Under the pieces are notes generated by a model. It ran no database searches, was not told the origin of the DNA, and saw only the letters and a list, made by a program, of their open reading frames with translations. The position numbers and the translations under genes are program-made. DNA of 64,000 nt from Betaproteobacteria bacterium (GTDB lineage: Bacteria; Pseudomonadota; Gammaproteobacteria; Burkholderiales; SG8-41), in assembly GCA_021732605.1 (NCBI GenBank), contig JAKFUS010000022.1, positions 43,788 to 107,787 on the forward strand, read 5' to 3'. Positions within the stretch are counted from its first letter, which is position 1; each line of letters starts with the position of its first letter. Below are positions 15,694 through 25,273 of the stretch, piece after piece.

Positions 15694-17184
15694 TTATTTC
15701 TGATTTTGATTCGATTCTTGATTGGCTTGGTGATAGGAGGCCTCGACGCCGGGCGGCGGCGAATAGCGAAAGGTGCCGCGCTTGAGGATCGCATCCTCCC
15801 CGCCAAACTTGTCGATCATCGCTTTCTGGTCGGCCTTGGCCAGTTTGTCGGCAGCTTCGGGGTTGACCACCTTGCGCAACGCCTGCTCGCATTCGGCGAT
15901 GACCGCCTTGTACGCCGGATCACGGCCGAGATCGCGGCGTTCCTCCGGATCATTTTTCAGATCAAACAGCATCGGCGGCACCGTTGCGTAATGGATGTAT
16001 TTCCATTGACCATGGCGGATCATGAAGGCGCCGCACATCGACGCCGCTGCGTGATATTCGGAGAGGATGGTGCGTGGAGGCACCTTGCCCTGCGCGACAT
16101 CGATCAGCGATACGCCGGGCAATGTGGCATCGTCGGGATGCGCTTTCGCACCTAGGGCGTGGATAAATGTCTGGAAGCCGTCGGCCAGCGTCACCGGAGT
16201 GTCGCAGACATTGCCGGCGGGTACGCCGGAGCCGGCGATGATCATCGGGATGCCGGCGGATTCCTCATACATCGTCGACTTGCCCCACATGCCGCGGGTG
16301 CCGAGGTTGTCGCCGTGGTCTGAAGAATAGACCACGCGGGTGTTGTTCATCAGCCCGGTTTCTTCCAGTGTGCGCAGGATTTTGCCGACGTTGTCGTCCA
16401 TGAACGAAGTCAGGCCGAAATATGCGGTGATCGCGCGGCGCACCATCGGCGCATCGAAAGGATCGTCGTAACACATGCTTTTGCGCATGGCGTCGATGAA
16501 GGGGTGATGCGGGCGCTGGTCGTGGTCATACATGTTGGGCCACGGCACGGCGTCTTCCGGATACATGTCGTAGAACTGCGGCGGTGCGATCAGCGGGAAG
16601 TGCGGCGACACGAATCCCACGTATAAAGCCCACGGTTTGGCTTTCAGCGCCGGTGCCTTGGTCTTCAGCCACTTCACGGTCTCGGTGGCGATGTCGCGAT
16701 CATATTTGGTGTATTCCGATTCACCGCGCCCCGCTTCGGGGCCGAGATTGGCCGAGCCCGAACGCCTCGGCAGTTCCTCGCGAATGAGGCCGAGCAGGTC
16801 GCCCACGCCGTTGACAATGTGCAGCGGCAGGATTTCTTCATCGAAGCCGTTGCGCTTGGCATCCGAATCCAGGTAATGCAGCTTGCCGATCGAAGCGACG
16901 TGGTGACCCTGCGCCATCAGGCGGTGGCCCCAGGTCGGAATTTTGCCGTCGTAGGCAATGGCGTTGTCCCAGTAGCGGATCTTGTGCACGTACTGGCCGG
17001 TGGCGAAGGCGGCACGCGCCGGCACGCAGATCGGGCAGTTGGTATATGCGGAGGTGAAGCGCGTGCCGCGGGCGGCCAGCGCGTCGAGGTTCGGCGACTT
17101 GATCATCGGATGGCCGGCACAACCGAGCACGCGCTTGTTGTGCTCGTCGGACATGATGAAAATCAGGTTGGTGGCTTCACTCAT
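15694..17184 (-). CDS. Sulfatase (arylsulfatase/choline-sulfatase family)
   Basis: The protein has 496 residues with no signal peptide, so cytoplasmic. The sulfatase signature is CVPAR at residues 53-57, with Cys53 the residue converted to formylglycine. Metal ligands are Asp13 in MSDEH and Asp289-His290 in SSDHGDN. It should hydrolyse a sulfate (or phosphonate) monoester imported by the cell. The maturase (formylglycine-generating enzyme) is not in the window. Downstream after 19 bases is a Bug receptor gene and 34 bases upstream an RraA-like gene, an arrangement suggesting a small-molecule catabolic operon. Confidence 0.88.
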   Translation of the reverse strand: MSEATNLIFIMSDEHNKRVLGCAGHPMIKSPNLDALAARGTRFTSAYTNCPICVPARAAFATGQYVHKIRYWDNAIAYDGKIPTWGHRLMAQGHHVASIGKLHYLDSDAKRNGFDEEILPLHIVNGVGDLLGLIREELPRRSGSANLGPEAGRGESEYTKYDRDIATETVKWLKTKAPALKAKPWALYVGFVSPHFPLIAPPQFYDMYPEDAVPWPNMYDHDQRPHHPFIDAMRKSMCYDDPFDAPMVRRAITAYFGLTSFMDDNVGKILRTLEETGLMNNTRVVYSSDHGDNLGTRGMWGKSTMYEESAGIPMIIAGSGVPAGNVCDTPVTLADGFQTFIHALGAKAHPDDATLPGVSLIDVAQGKVPPRTILSEYHAAASMCGAFMIRHGQWKYIHYATVPPMLFDLKNDPEERRDLGRDPAYKAVIAECEQALRKVVNPEAADKLAKADQKAMIDKFGGEDAILKRGTFRYSPPPGVEASYHQANQESNQNQK

Positions 17185-17218
17185 GATGCTGTTGCTCCTC
17201 GCAGCGGAATGTTTCGGA

Positions 17219-17947
17219 TTATTTATATTTTTTGGTGATCAAATCGGCAACACTGGTGCCGGCATCGATGTCGGCCTTGCGTTTGTTGTCGCCGGCGTCG
17301 ATCCTGCGCGCGGCTTCCAGCACCAGCGCGGCTTTATCGCGCGGGATGAAGGCGACGCCGGCTTCGTCGGCGCAGGCGATGTCGCCGGGTCTGACCTGAA
17401 TGCCGCAGATCTGCACCGTGCCGTTGATCTCGACGGTCTGTGTGCGCCATTTTCCGGTGATCGGCGTGAAACCCTTGCACCACACCGGCCAGTCCATGCC
17501 GCGGTACTGTTCGGGATCGCGCACCGTGGCGTCGACGATGGCGCCAATGAAGCCCTGGCGCTTGGCAATGGTGGCGGACTGGCCACCCATGTTGGAGCAG
17601 CCCATCACGCCTTCGATAACCAGCACGTCACCGGGCTCGGCAAGGTTGTGCGCTTCGGTCTCGCCCTGGCCGCTGGTTTTGTCCGTTGCCGCTTTGTGAA
17701 TCTGCGTGGCGTGCGCAATATTGCGCACCGTCAGCGCCGGGCCGACGATGCGTTTGCCGCTGTTGACCGGCGGCAGTATGTAACCAGGAATCACCGCGAC
17801 GATGCCGAGTTCATCGCAGGCATCGGACAGGGTGCCGGTGAGGTCTACGAGGTTGCGGAAACCTTCGAGGATTTCAGAGGCGACGCGCGGCAGTTCCAGC
17901 ATGCGGATGACGTCGCGGGGCAGTTTGCCGAGCGTGGTTTTGGGCAT
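17219..17947 (-). CDS. RraA-like / 4-hydroxy-4-methyl-2-oxoglutarate aldolase family protein
   Basis: The protein has 242 residues. The RraA fold shows GPALTVRN near the middle, GDVLVIEG, NMGGQSATIAKRQGFIGAIVDATVRD with the catalytic/metal Arg-Asp, and RPGDIACADEAGVAFIP. Members are class II aldolases cleaving 4-hydroxy-2-oxo acids such as 4-carboxy-4-hydroxy-2-oxoadipate, or RNase E inhibitors; the longer C-terminus and catabolic context favour an aldolase. GGAGGAATAGCAGCC sets the ATG at 17947. First gene of the sulfatase operon. Confidence 0.85.
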   Translation of the reverse strand: MPKTTLGKLPRDVIRMLELPRVASEILEGFRNLVDLTGTLSDACDELGIVAVIPGYILPPVNSGKRIVGPALTVRNIAHATQIHKAATDKTSGQGETEAHNLAEPGDVLVIEGVMGCSNMGGQSATIAKRQGFIGAIVDATVRDPEQYRGMDWPVWCKGFTPITGKWRTQTVEINGTVQICGIQVRPGDIACADEAGVAFIPRDKAALVLEAARRIDAGDNKRKADIDAGTSVADLITKKYK

Positions 17948-18086
17948 GGCTGCTATTCCTCCGGGTGAGCGGAGAATACTACTACGCGCCGCGGAGGCGG
18001 CGCGTAGTAACCCAATCATGTGGACTGCGGGAAAGCCGCGGCTGAATTACTGAAAACGCCGGCCTGAAAAAATCAGGCCCGAACTC

Positions 18087-20981
18087 TCAGCCGCAGGCCC
18101 CGGTAAATCCGCAAGCCGTGCAGTAATCACAACCGTCCTTGCGGATCAGCGTGTGGTTGCCGCATTCATCGCAGCGACGGCCTTTCATCACCTGCGGTGC
18201 AGTGCTGCGCTCAGGTGTTTCGAGGATGCCCATCTGCGTCAGCGGTGCGCCGCTGGCGTCGAGGATGCCGAGCATGGTGTAGCGATGCAGGATCAGCCGC
18301 GCGACGTAGGCAACGGTCGAGGGGAAGGTGGCCTGCTTGCGTTCGCCCGGCACGAATGCCATGAAGTCGCCCAGCGGTTCCGGGAACTCGAGCAGCTTTT
18401 GCAGTTTCATGCCGATCCATGCCGGATCCATGACGCGCATGTCCAGCGACAGGATTTTGCACAGGCCGTCGAGGGCGCGCGGATATTCACCCGACAGCCA
18501 CATCGAGTACGGCCGCGTGACGCCGGGGTTTTTGCCGTCGCCGGGCAGGGTGATTTCCTTGAGGCCCAGCACGAAGTCGTCCCCGGTGCGCGGGTTCAGC
18601 ACGTCGACCGTCCACGACATCGTGCCGTCCGTACCGGTTTTCGGTTCTTTCAGCGAGAACATCGCGTCGAACACAGGAGTCAGCGACTGGCCAAACAATG
18701 GTGCGCCCGGCGGTGTGAGTCCGCCGAGTTGATCCACGCGCCAGCGCACGACTTGCGCAAATGCGGCGGCAACCGACGGCATGCGTTTGACTGCGCCCAG
18801 AGGCGGGAAGGCCATGTCGAAGGGTTCGTCGCCGCCGGCCTTGGCGAGGGTGTCAAGTTTCAGTTGCAGCCAGCCCGGATCGCTGGCGCGCATGTCCATC
18901 GACAATGTCTTGGCGACGGCGCCCAGGCCGCGCGGTTGTTCACTGCCGTTGACCCAGACTTCGAATGCCTGTTTGGTGCCGCTTTCGACGCTGCTTTCGA
19001 CATGGCCGACAAACACGGCGAAGGCGCCGTGCGGATGTTCGATCATGTAGGTCCATGCCGGATTGCCGCCGCTCATTGCCGGACGGCCGGGCCAGCGCAG
19101 GCTGGACAGCACGGGGGCGGGCAGGTTCTGGATCAGGATGCGGCGGTTGACGTCGTCGCTGCGGAAATCCTGCGGCGCCTTGTCTTTGCCGGAGGGCTCT
19201 ACCGACAATACCGAGCCGAGGATGCTGTTCGGGCGGTAGGTGGCGAGACCTTTGAGGCCGGATTTCCAAGCGCGGAAATACAGATCCTGGAAATCACCGT
19301 ACGGATAATCTTCCGGCACGTTCACGGTTTTGGAGATGCTGGTGTCGATGTAGGGTGCTACGGCGGCGACCATTTCTTCGTGTGCGTTCGCCGAAATCTC
19401 GAGTGCGGTGACAAACCACGGCGGCAATTTTTCGGTGTTGCCACCCTGTGCTTTCCACCGCCGCCACGCGTGATCCTCGACCGCGAATTCACGCATGGTG
19501 TTGTCGGGCATGCGTTTTTTGCGGGTGTAGGTCCACGAGAACGGCGGCTCGATGCCGTTCGACGCATTGTCTGCAAAAGACAGGCTGATGGTACCGGTGG
19601 GCGCGATCGACAGCAGGTGGCTGTTGCGGATGCCCTGTTTGCGGATCACCTGTTTGATGTCTTCCGGCAGGCGTGCGGCGAAACTGCTGCCGCTCAGATA
19701 CAGATCCGCGTTGAACATCGGGAACGCCCCTTTTTCGCGGGCGATCTCGGCGGATGCGCGATAGGCGTGGTCGCGCATGGCAGCGGAAATGGTTGCCGCC
19801 ATCTGCCGTGCTTCTGCGGTGTCGTAGCGCAGGCGCAGCATGATCAGTGCGTCCCCCAGTCCGGTGAAACCGAGGCCGACGCGACGTTTGTTCGCGGCCT
19901 CTTCCTGTTGCTGTTTCAGCGGCCAGGCGGTGACGTCGAGCACGTTGTCGAGCATGCGCGTGGCAACGGCGACGACTTTGCCGAAGTGTTCGAAATCAAA
20001 CGTGGCATTTTCAGCAAAAGGCTGCTTGACGAATTTGGTCAGGTCGATCGAACCCAGGCAGCAGCAGCCGTAGGGCGGCAGCGGCTGTTCGGCGCAGGGG
20101 TTGGTGGCCTCGATGGTTTCGCAGTAATTGAGGTTGTTGTCCTTGTTCATGCGGTCAATGAAGAGGATGCCCGGCTCGGCGTGATCGTAAGTCGAGTGCA
20201 TGACCTGTTCCCACAGGTCGCGTGCCGGCACCTTGCGGTAGACCCACAGACCGTCTTCGCGCTGGTACGAGCCGCCGGCCATTTGTTTGGCATTGGGCTT
20301 GGCGCGATGGGCGAGTTCCACTTCCTTATTCTGCTCGACGGCTTCCATGAACACGTCGGTGACGCCGACGGAAATGTTGAAATTGGTCAGGTCGCCCTTG
20401 TCCTTGGCGTGGATGAAATCCTCGATGTCTGGATGGTCGCAGCGCAGCACGCCCATCTGCGCGCCGCGGCGCGAGCCGGCGGATTCCACGGTTTCGCAGG
20501 AGCGGTCGAACACACGCATGTACGACACCGGGCCGCTCGCGTTGGACTGCGTACCTTTAACTGCAGCGCCCTTGGGCCGGATCGACGAGAAGTCATAACC
20601 CACACCGCCGCCACGGCGCATGGTTTCGGCGGCTTCCTGAAGCGCGATGTAGATGCCGGGGCGGCCGTCAACGGTCTCCGAAATCGAGTCGCCGACCGGC
20701 TGCACAAAACAGTTGATCAGCGTTGCCGCCAGTTGCACACCGGCGGCGGAGTTGATGCGGCCGGCCGGAATGAAGCCGTCTTCCTGGGCCTGCAGGAAGC
20801 GTTTTTCCCAAACAGCGCGCTGGTCCTCGGTTTCGGCCTGCGCCAGCGCGCGTGCTACGCGACGGCGCACTTCGGTGATGCTGGTTTCCTTGCCCTTGGC
20901 GTATTTCTCGATCAGCGTGTCGCGGCTGATTTCCTGCTCGTTGAGTGCATTCAGTGCGGCGCCGGTGACTGCTTCGTTCAT
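18087..20981 (-). CDS. nrdJ: Adenosylcobalamin-dependent (class II) ribonucleoside-diphosphate reductase
   Basis: The protein has 964 residues. The active-site half contains ATLINCFVQ with the first redox Cys, the radical-site [14 protein letters not shown], and the substrate loop [10 protein letters not shown]. The C-terminus carries a zinc-ribbon-like Cys set at about 938-963 ([12 protein letters not shown]) that probably re-reduces the active-site disulphide. It makes deoxyribonucleotides with B12 as radical source and so works with or without oxygen. The long middle section (about 600-930) contains two repeated domains with [14 protein letters not shown] and [15 protein letters not shown] saw no cobalamin riboswitch in the 237-base upstream gap. 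Confidence 0.93.
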   Translation of the reverse strand: MNEAVTGAALNALNEQEISRDTLIEKYAKGKETSITEVRRRVARALAQAETEDQRAVWEKRFLQAQEDGFIPAGRINSAAGVQLAATLINCFVQPVGDSISETVDGRPGIYIALQEAAETMRRGGGVGYDFSSIRPKGAAVKGTQSNASGPVSYMRVFDRSCETVESAGSRRGAQMGVLRCDHPDIEDFIHAKDKGDLTNFNISVGVTDVFMEAVEQNKEVELAHRAKPNAKQMAGGSYQREDGLWVYRKVPARDLWEQVMHSTYDHAEPGILFIDRMNKDNNLNYCETIEATNPCAEQPLPPYGCCCLGSIDLTKFVKQPFAENATFDFEHFGKVVAVATRMLDNVLDVTAWPLKQQQEEAANKRRVGLGFTGLGDALIMLRLRYDTAEARQMAATISAAMRDHAYRASAEIAREKGAFPMFNADLYLSGSSFAARLPEDIKQVIRKQGIRNSHLLSIAPTGTISLSFADNASNGIEPPFSWTYTRKKRMPDNTMREFAVEDHAWRRWKAQGGNTEKLPPWFVTALEISANAHEEMVAAVAPYIDTSISKTVNVPEDYPYGDFQDLYFRAWKSGLKGLATYRPNSILGSVLSVEPSGKDKAPQDFRSDDVNRRILIQNLPAPVLSSLRWPGRPAMSGGNPAWTYMIEHPHGAFAVFVGHVESSVESGTKQAFEVWVNGSEQPRGLGAVAKTLSMDMRASDPGWLQLKLDTLAKAGGDEPFDMAFPPLGAVKRMPSVAAAFAQVVRWRVDQLGGLTPPGAPLFGQSLTPVFDAMFSLKEPKTGTDGTMSWTVDVLNPRTGDDFVLGLKEITLPGDGKNPGVTRPYSMWLSGEYPRALDGLCKILSLDMRVMDPAWIGMKLQKLLEFPEPLGDFMAFVPGERKQATFPSTVAYVARLILHRYTMLGILDASGAPLTQMGILETPERSTAPQVMKGRRCDECGNHTLIRKDGCDYCTACGFTGACG

Positions 20982-21218
20982 TGCTGGCCTCTCATGCTGC
21001 GGCGCGCCGGGCGGAGCCGCATTTTAGTCAAGTTGATGGTTTGCAAGTATGCGCCCTGACGGGTTCGCTGCAAAGTATTCTCGTGGCTTGTTATTAAAGT
21101 ATGGCGTCCGCATCCACGTACTGGGGATTGGGGTTGCACGCGTCTTCCTGCGCCGGTATGGTGCGGGCTTTTCGCAGCGGCCGCTTGAATTTACGACACA
21201 TACAAAAGAGGTGACGGC

Positions 21219-22007
21219 ATGTATCAGACCATCCAGTGGGAAATCCGCGATCACACGGGCGTGCTGACGCTGAACCGCCCGGAACGACTCAACGCCATTG
21301 ATAACGTGATGCGCAGCGAAATCGAACAGGCACTGCGCGCAGCGGAGGCTGATGACGAGGTGTGGACCATCATCGTCACCGGTAACGGCCGGGGATTCTG
21401 TTCCGGGGCTGATTTGAAGGCGCGGGCCGAAGCCGAGAAAAGCGGAAACAGCAGCATGAATCCGCAGCCGCTGTTCGAACCGAAGTATTACTACACCATC
21501 GTGTTCAGCGAACTGACCAAACCGGTGATTGCCGCAGTCAACGGTGTAACCCGCGGCGCGGGATGCAACATGGTGTTCGCAGCGGACTTCCGCATTGCCA
21601 GCGAGCAGGCCAATTTTGGTGTTAATTTCATCGAGCGCGGGCTGATGGGTGAAACCTCGACCTGGACCCTGCCGCGCCTGGTGGGGCATGCGATCGCCAC
21701 CGAGATCTGTCTGCTCGGTGAACCGTTTGATGCCGCGAAGGCCAAATCCTGGGGTTTACTTCATGCGGTGGTGCCACACGAAAAGCTGTTGGACGAGGCG
21801 ATGACGCTGGCCCGGCGTATCAATAGCAAGGCGCCGCTGGCGGTGCGCATGACCAAGATGGCACTTCGCCGCGCCTATGACCAGAGCGCCGAGCAGCACC
21901 TTGAGATGCAGAACACCATGAACGGCAAGCTGCGCAATACCGGAGATACCCGGGAGGCATTGCGTGCCTTTATCGAAAAACGGCCGCCGGTGTTTCGCGG
22001 CGTGTAG
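21219..22007 (+). CDS. Enoyl-CoA hydratase/isomerase family protein
   Basis: The protein has 262 residues of crotonase fold. The oxyanion-hole segments are GFCSGADLKA near 65-75 and GVTRGAGCNMVFAADFRIAS near 108-127. At the positions of the two catalytic Glu of true hydratases it has RGAGCN and ERGLMGE, so one acidic residue (in FIERGLMGE) is kept and the other (normally G-E/GG-G-E) is not evident. It acts on an acyl-CoA, probably as hydratase, isomerase or hydrolase. AAAAGAGGTGACGGC precedes the ATG. It is monocistronic. Confidence 0.88.
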   Translation: MYQTIQWEIRDHTGVLTLNRPERLNAIDNVMRSEIEQALRAAEADDEVWTIIVTGNGRGFCSGADLKARAEAEKSGNSSMNPQPLFEPKYYYTIVFSELTKPVIAAVNGVTRGAGCNMVFAADFRIASEQANFGVNFIERGLMGETSTWTLPRLVGHAIATEICLLGEPFDAAKAKSWGLLHAVVPHEKLLDEAMTLARRINSKAPLAVRMTKMALRRAYDQSAEQHLEMQNTMNGKLRNTGDTREALRAFIEKRPPVFRGV

Positions 22008-22030
22008 TGGCAGGCAGTTTTTTGTTTCGG

Positions 22031-22753
22031 TCAGAACACGATGCGCGGCGGCAGATATTTCTCGATGATCGGTCGGTAATCTTCCAGCCTGGTGCGCGGC
22101 CGGCCAAAGGGCGATTTGCTGAACAGATCGTACATCTGGAATGGCGCGAGGAAGCGTTCGGCATAGTCGCGATCCCGGGCATCCATGTAAGGCGCGCTTT
22201 CGCGGGGCGAAATGCCGTGGTAACGCACCAGCCAAGCCACGTGCGGCGGCAGGTAATTCTTCAACCTCGACCAGGTAAGGTCGTCGCAACTCCATTGCAG
22301 CGTGCATTGCTCCAGCCCGGCGCCGGGATCAGCCGTAGCCAGCAGACTGTTCATGTAAGTGGCATTCTCGGCCGACTCCCCTTTGAGCATGCAGACCTTG
22401 CCGAGGTCATGCACCAATGCGGCCAGCACAAATTCCTCGCGGGCCATGCCGTCGGTGGCCATGGCCTCGATGACCTGCAGAATGTGGATTTCCTGACTGG
22501 TGCAGTAGAGACGGTCATCGGCAGTGTCGATGACCCGTGCCATCATTTCGAACAGCGTCCAGGTGGGAATTTCGCCAAACACCGGTTGCTGGTATTTGTG
22601 GCGCAATGCCGCGGCTTCCGGGGCGGTCTGCGCAGCGTGACGGGCACGGATCGCGGCGGCATCCCGGGTATAGATCTCGTAAAAGCGCCGGGTCTGCTCG
22701 GCGATTCGTTCCGGTGTCCACGGTGCCTGTGGTGTGATGGTTGTCGTTGCCAT
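22031..22753 (-). CDS. myo-Inositol oxygenase-like HD-domain diiron protein with Cys in place of one His
   Basis: The protein has 240 residues, near the usual MIOX size minus an N-terminal tail. By comparison with animal MIOX the metal ligands are His90, His115, Asp116 (LVHDLGK), His179 (VRYHG) and Asp209 (YDLFSK). The sixth ligand position, the His of the LSWGHDEY strand, is Cys156 in LQWSCDD. Lys119 and Lys213 of the substrate site are kept. MIOX converts inositol to glucuronate with O2 at a mixed-valence diiron site. This version may use Cys as ligand or may have a different reaction. It is divergent from a sugar-acid dehydratase gene. Confidence 0.75.
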   Translation of the reverse strand: MATTTITPQAPWTPERIAEQTRRFYEIYTRDAAAIRARHAAQTAPEAAALRHKYQQPVFGEIPTWTLFEMMARVIDTADDRLYCTSQEIHILQVIEAMATDGMAREEFVLAALVHDLGKVCMLKGESAENATYMNSLLATADPGAGLEQCTLQWSCDDLTWSRLKNYLPPHVAWLVRYHGISPRESAPYMDARDRDYAERFLAPFQMYDLFSKSPFGRPRTRLEDYRPIIEKYLPPRIVF

Positions 22754-22878
22754 TGGGTCTATCCAATTAATCCTAGCACAGACGTGGCGCGCCGCACCTT
22801 GCCTCGTTAAGGTCCTTCAGCTATCGTGCGTTCCTGATTTTGACTCTGGGTTTGACTCACCTCACATGCTGATCTGCC

Positions 22879-24630
22879 ATGGCTGAAAAGAAACCGAAAA
22901 GCGCTTCCCGAAAAACCGGCATGCGCAAGGGACTCACAGCTTATGGCGACGAGGGGTTTTCGCTTTTCCTGCGCAAGGCCTTCGTCAAGGCCATGGGTTA
23001 TACCGACGACGCACTGGACCGGCCGATCGTCGGCATCACCAACACCTTCAGCGGCTTCAACGCCTGCCACCGCAATGTGCCGGATCTGATCGAGGCGGTT
23101 AAGCGCGGTGTGATGCTCGCCGGAGGTCTGCCGGTGGAGTTTCCGGTCATAACATTGCATGAGTCGTTCGCCTATCCGACCAGCATGTACCTGCGCAACC
23201 TGATGTCGGTCGATACCGAGGAGATGATGCGCGGTCAGCCGGTCGATGCAGTGGTGCTGATCGGCGGTTGTGACAAGACCGTACCGGCGTTGCTGATGGG
23301 TGCGGCCAGCGCCAACGTGCCGTCGATCATGCTGGTCACCGGCCCGATGATCACCGGTGACCACAAGGGTGAGCGGCTGGGCGCGTGCACCGACTGCCGG
23401 CGCTTTTGGGGCAAGTTCCGTGCATCTGAAATTTCCGAGCAGGAAATCGGCGAGATCAACAACAAGCTCGCGCCCTCTGCCGGCACCTGCATGGTGATGG
23501 GCACGGCGAGCACCATGGCGCTGTGCACAGAGGCGATGGGCATGATGCTGCCCGGCGGCTCCTGCGTGCCGGCGGTGATGGCGGATCGTTTGCGCCAGGC
23601 CGAGGCAAGCGGTGCACGCGCGGTTGCGCTCGCTAAAGAGCGCCTGACCCCGGACAAGATCATGACCGTCGAAGCGTTCGAAAACGCACTGCGCGTGTTG
23701 TTTGCCGTCGGTGGCTCGACCAACGCGATTGTGCATCTGACGGCGATGGCCGGGCGGCTGGGCATCAAGCTCGATCTCGATGCCTTCGATAAAATGGGCC
23801 GCGAAACCCCGGTGCTGGTTGACCTCAAGCCGACCGGACAGGGTTACATGGAGGATCTCTACAAGGCCGGCGGTCTGGCTGTGATCCTGCGCGAACTGAA
23901 GCACCAATTGAATTTGAAAGCGCTCACGGTTACCGGCAAGACACTGGGCGAAGAACTTGCCGCTGCACCGCCGGCGTGGGAGCAGAAAGTGGTGCGTCGC
24001 TTCAAGGATCCGGTGTTCGCCGGCGGCAGCATCGCGGTGCTGCGCGGCAACCTGGCACCGGGCGGCGCGATCATCAAGCAGGCGGCGATGGATCCGAAAC
24101 TCACGCGCCATGAAGGTCGCGCGGTGGTGTTCGAATCGCTGGAGGACATGGCGAACCGCGTTGATGATCCCAAGCTCGACGTTAACGCCAATGACATCCT
24201 GGTGCTAAAAAATGCCGGACCTAAAGGGGCGCCGGGCATGCCGGAAGCGGGTTATCTGCCGATTCCGAAAAAACTCGCAGCCAAGGGCGTCAAGGACATG
24301 GTGCGGATTTCCGATGCGCGGATGAGCGGCACCGCGTTCGGCGCCATCGTGCTGCATGTGACACCGGAATCAGCCATGGGCGGCACGCTTGGGCTGGTGC
24401 AGAACGGCGACCGCATCCGGCTTGATGTGCCGGGGCGCAAACTCGAACTGCTGGTGAGTGATACCGAACTCGCGGCACGGCGCAAACGCTGGAAGGCGCC
24501 AGCGGCGCGCAAAGATGACAACCGCGGTTACCGCAAATTGTTCATGGATCAGATTACGCAGGCCGATGAGGGCTGCGACTTTTCCTTTTTGCAACCCGAA
24601 ATCACCACACAGGCTCCCCGCAAGCGATGA
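22879..24630 (+). CDS. IlvD/Edd-family sugar-acid (aldonate) dehydratase
   Basis: The protein has 583 residues. Iron-sulphur cysteines are Cys63 in NACHRN, Cys131 in GGCDKT and Cys204 in GTCMVMGTAST. The sequence ACTDCRRFWGKFRA and the C-terminus DEGCDFSFL match the pentonate/hexonate dehydratase branch (L-arabonate, xylonate and similar) rather than branched-chain amino acid IlvD. It removes water to give 2-keto-3-deoxy sugar acids. The stop overlaps the ATG of the SET-domain gene by four bases. The neighbouring divergent MIOX-like gene could, if active, supply a uronic acid precursor. Confidence 0.88.
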   Translation: MAEKKPKSASRKTGMRKGLTAYGDEGFSLFLRKAFVKAMGYTDDALDRPIVGITNTFSGFNACHRNVPDLIEAVKRGVMLAGGLPVEFPVITLHESFAYPTSMYLRNLMSVDTEEMMRGQPVDAVVLIGGCDKTVPALLMGAASANVPSIMLVTGPMITGDHKGERLGACTDCRRFWGKFRASEISEQEIGEINNKLAPSAGTCMVMGTASTMALCTEAMGMMLPGGSCVPAVMADRLRQAEASGARAVALAKERLTPDKIMTVEAFENALRVLFAVGGSTNAIVHLTAMAGRLGIKLDLDAFDKMGRETPVLVDLKPTGQGYMEDLYKAGGLAVILRELKHQLNLKALTVTGKTLGEELAAAPPAWEQKVVRRFKDPVFAGGSIAVLRGNLAPGGAIIKQAAMDPKLTRHEGRAVVFESLEDMANRVDDPKLDVNANDILVLKNAGPKGAPGMPEAGYLPIPKKLAAKGVKDMVRISDARMSGTAFGAIVLHVTPESAMGGTLGLVQNGDRIRLDVPGRKLELLVSDTELAARRKRWKAPAARKDDNRGYRKLFMDQITQADEGCDFSFLQPEITTQAPRKR

Positions 24631-25196
24631 CTCAACAAAAAAAGACCCGCAGTACAAAACGTAAATTCATTAAAAAACCGTTAAAAAACAATAAGTTAGT
24701 TAAAAGCGCCGCCGTCAAAAAAGCGGCCACCAAAAAAACGGCGGTCAAAAAGCTTGTGCCGAAAGTGGCCGTGCGCAATTCGCCGATCCATGGCCGAGGC
24801 GTGTTCGCCGTGACCGCGATTGCCAAGGGCGCGCGCATTCTCGAATACACCGGCGAGCGCATGTCGCACGCGAAGGCGGACCGGCTTTATGGCGATTTGC
24901 ATGACGGCTCTTCGCACACGATGTTGTTTGCAGCGACCGACAAGGTGGTCATTGATGCCACTAAACGCGGCGGGCCGGCGCGCTGGATCAATCATTCCTG
25001 TACGCCAAACTGCGAGGCCAGCGAGGAAGAGGGTCGGGTGTTCATTGATGCCATCCGCGCGATCGGTGCGGGCCAGGAATTGGCATACGACTACAACCTG
25101 GTGCTGGAAGAGCGGCACACGGCAAAACAGAAGCGCGACCATCCCTGTCATTGCGGCGCGCGCAAATGCCGCCATACCCTGCTCGGGAATAAATAG
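24627..25196 (+). CDS. SET-domain protein with a lysine-rich, histone H1-like N-terminal tail
   Basis: The protein has 189 residues. Residues 1-46 contain 16 lysines plus Ala and Thr (SAAVKKAATKKTAVKK), like bacterial histone H1-type tails. A SET methyltransferase domain follows from SPIHGRGVFA, with the cofactor motif NHSCTPNC at 122-129 and catalytic-region Tyr154/Tyr156 in ELAYDY, then a post-SET zinc motif of Cys174, Cys176 and Cys181. It is predicted to methylate lysines with SAM; the target is unknown but could be its own tail or DNA-binding proteins. ATGA overlap couples it to the dehydratase gene. The first 120 bases are visibly AT-richer than the rest. Confidence 0.88.
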   Translation: MTQQKKTRSTKRKFIKKPLKNNKLVKSAAVKKAATKKTAVKKLVPKVAVRNSPIHGRGVFAVTAIAKGARILEYTGERMSHAKADRLYGDLHDGSSHTMLFAATDKVVIDATKRGGPARWINHSCTPNCEASEEEGRVFIDAIRAIGAGQELAYDYNLVLEERHTAKQKRDHPCHCGARKCRHTLLGNK

Positions 25197-25236
25197 TCGC
25201 AAGAAGCGGGTAATAAGAAACGCTGATAAGAACCGA

Positions 25237-25273
25237 AAAAACGCCCGCGGCTGATTCAGCCGCGGGCGTTTTT
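25237..25273. terminator. Bidirectional intrinsic terminator overlapping the malonyl-CoA decarboxylase stop
   Basis: AAAACGCCCGCGGCTG and CAGCCGCGGGCGTTTT form a stem of about 16 bp with a 3-base loop, flanked by A-run and T-run so that it works in both directions. It ends the SET-domain transcript on the plus strand. On the minus strand its first arm encodes the last residues (NARG) of malonyl-CoA decarboxylase, whose TGA lies in the loop. Confidence 0.92.

Noticed and set aside
18153..21059. A 968-codon plus-strand frame opposite the ribonucleotide reductase gene
   Set aside because: It is the antisense shadow of a clearly recognisable protein. Its own translation is rich in His, Arg, Gly and Ala without any domain, as is usual for the opposite strand of GC-rich genes.
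20982..21218. Cobalamin riboswitch upstream of the B12-dependent ribonucleotide reductase
   Set aside because: No GCCACTG B12-box or its usual surroundings could be seen on the minus strand; the gap is short of conserved elements.
21756..22307. Minus-strand frames overlapping the enoyl-CoA hydratase 3' end and the MIOX-like gene
   Set aside because: Frame-shifted translations of real genes with no supporting features.
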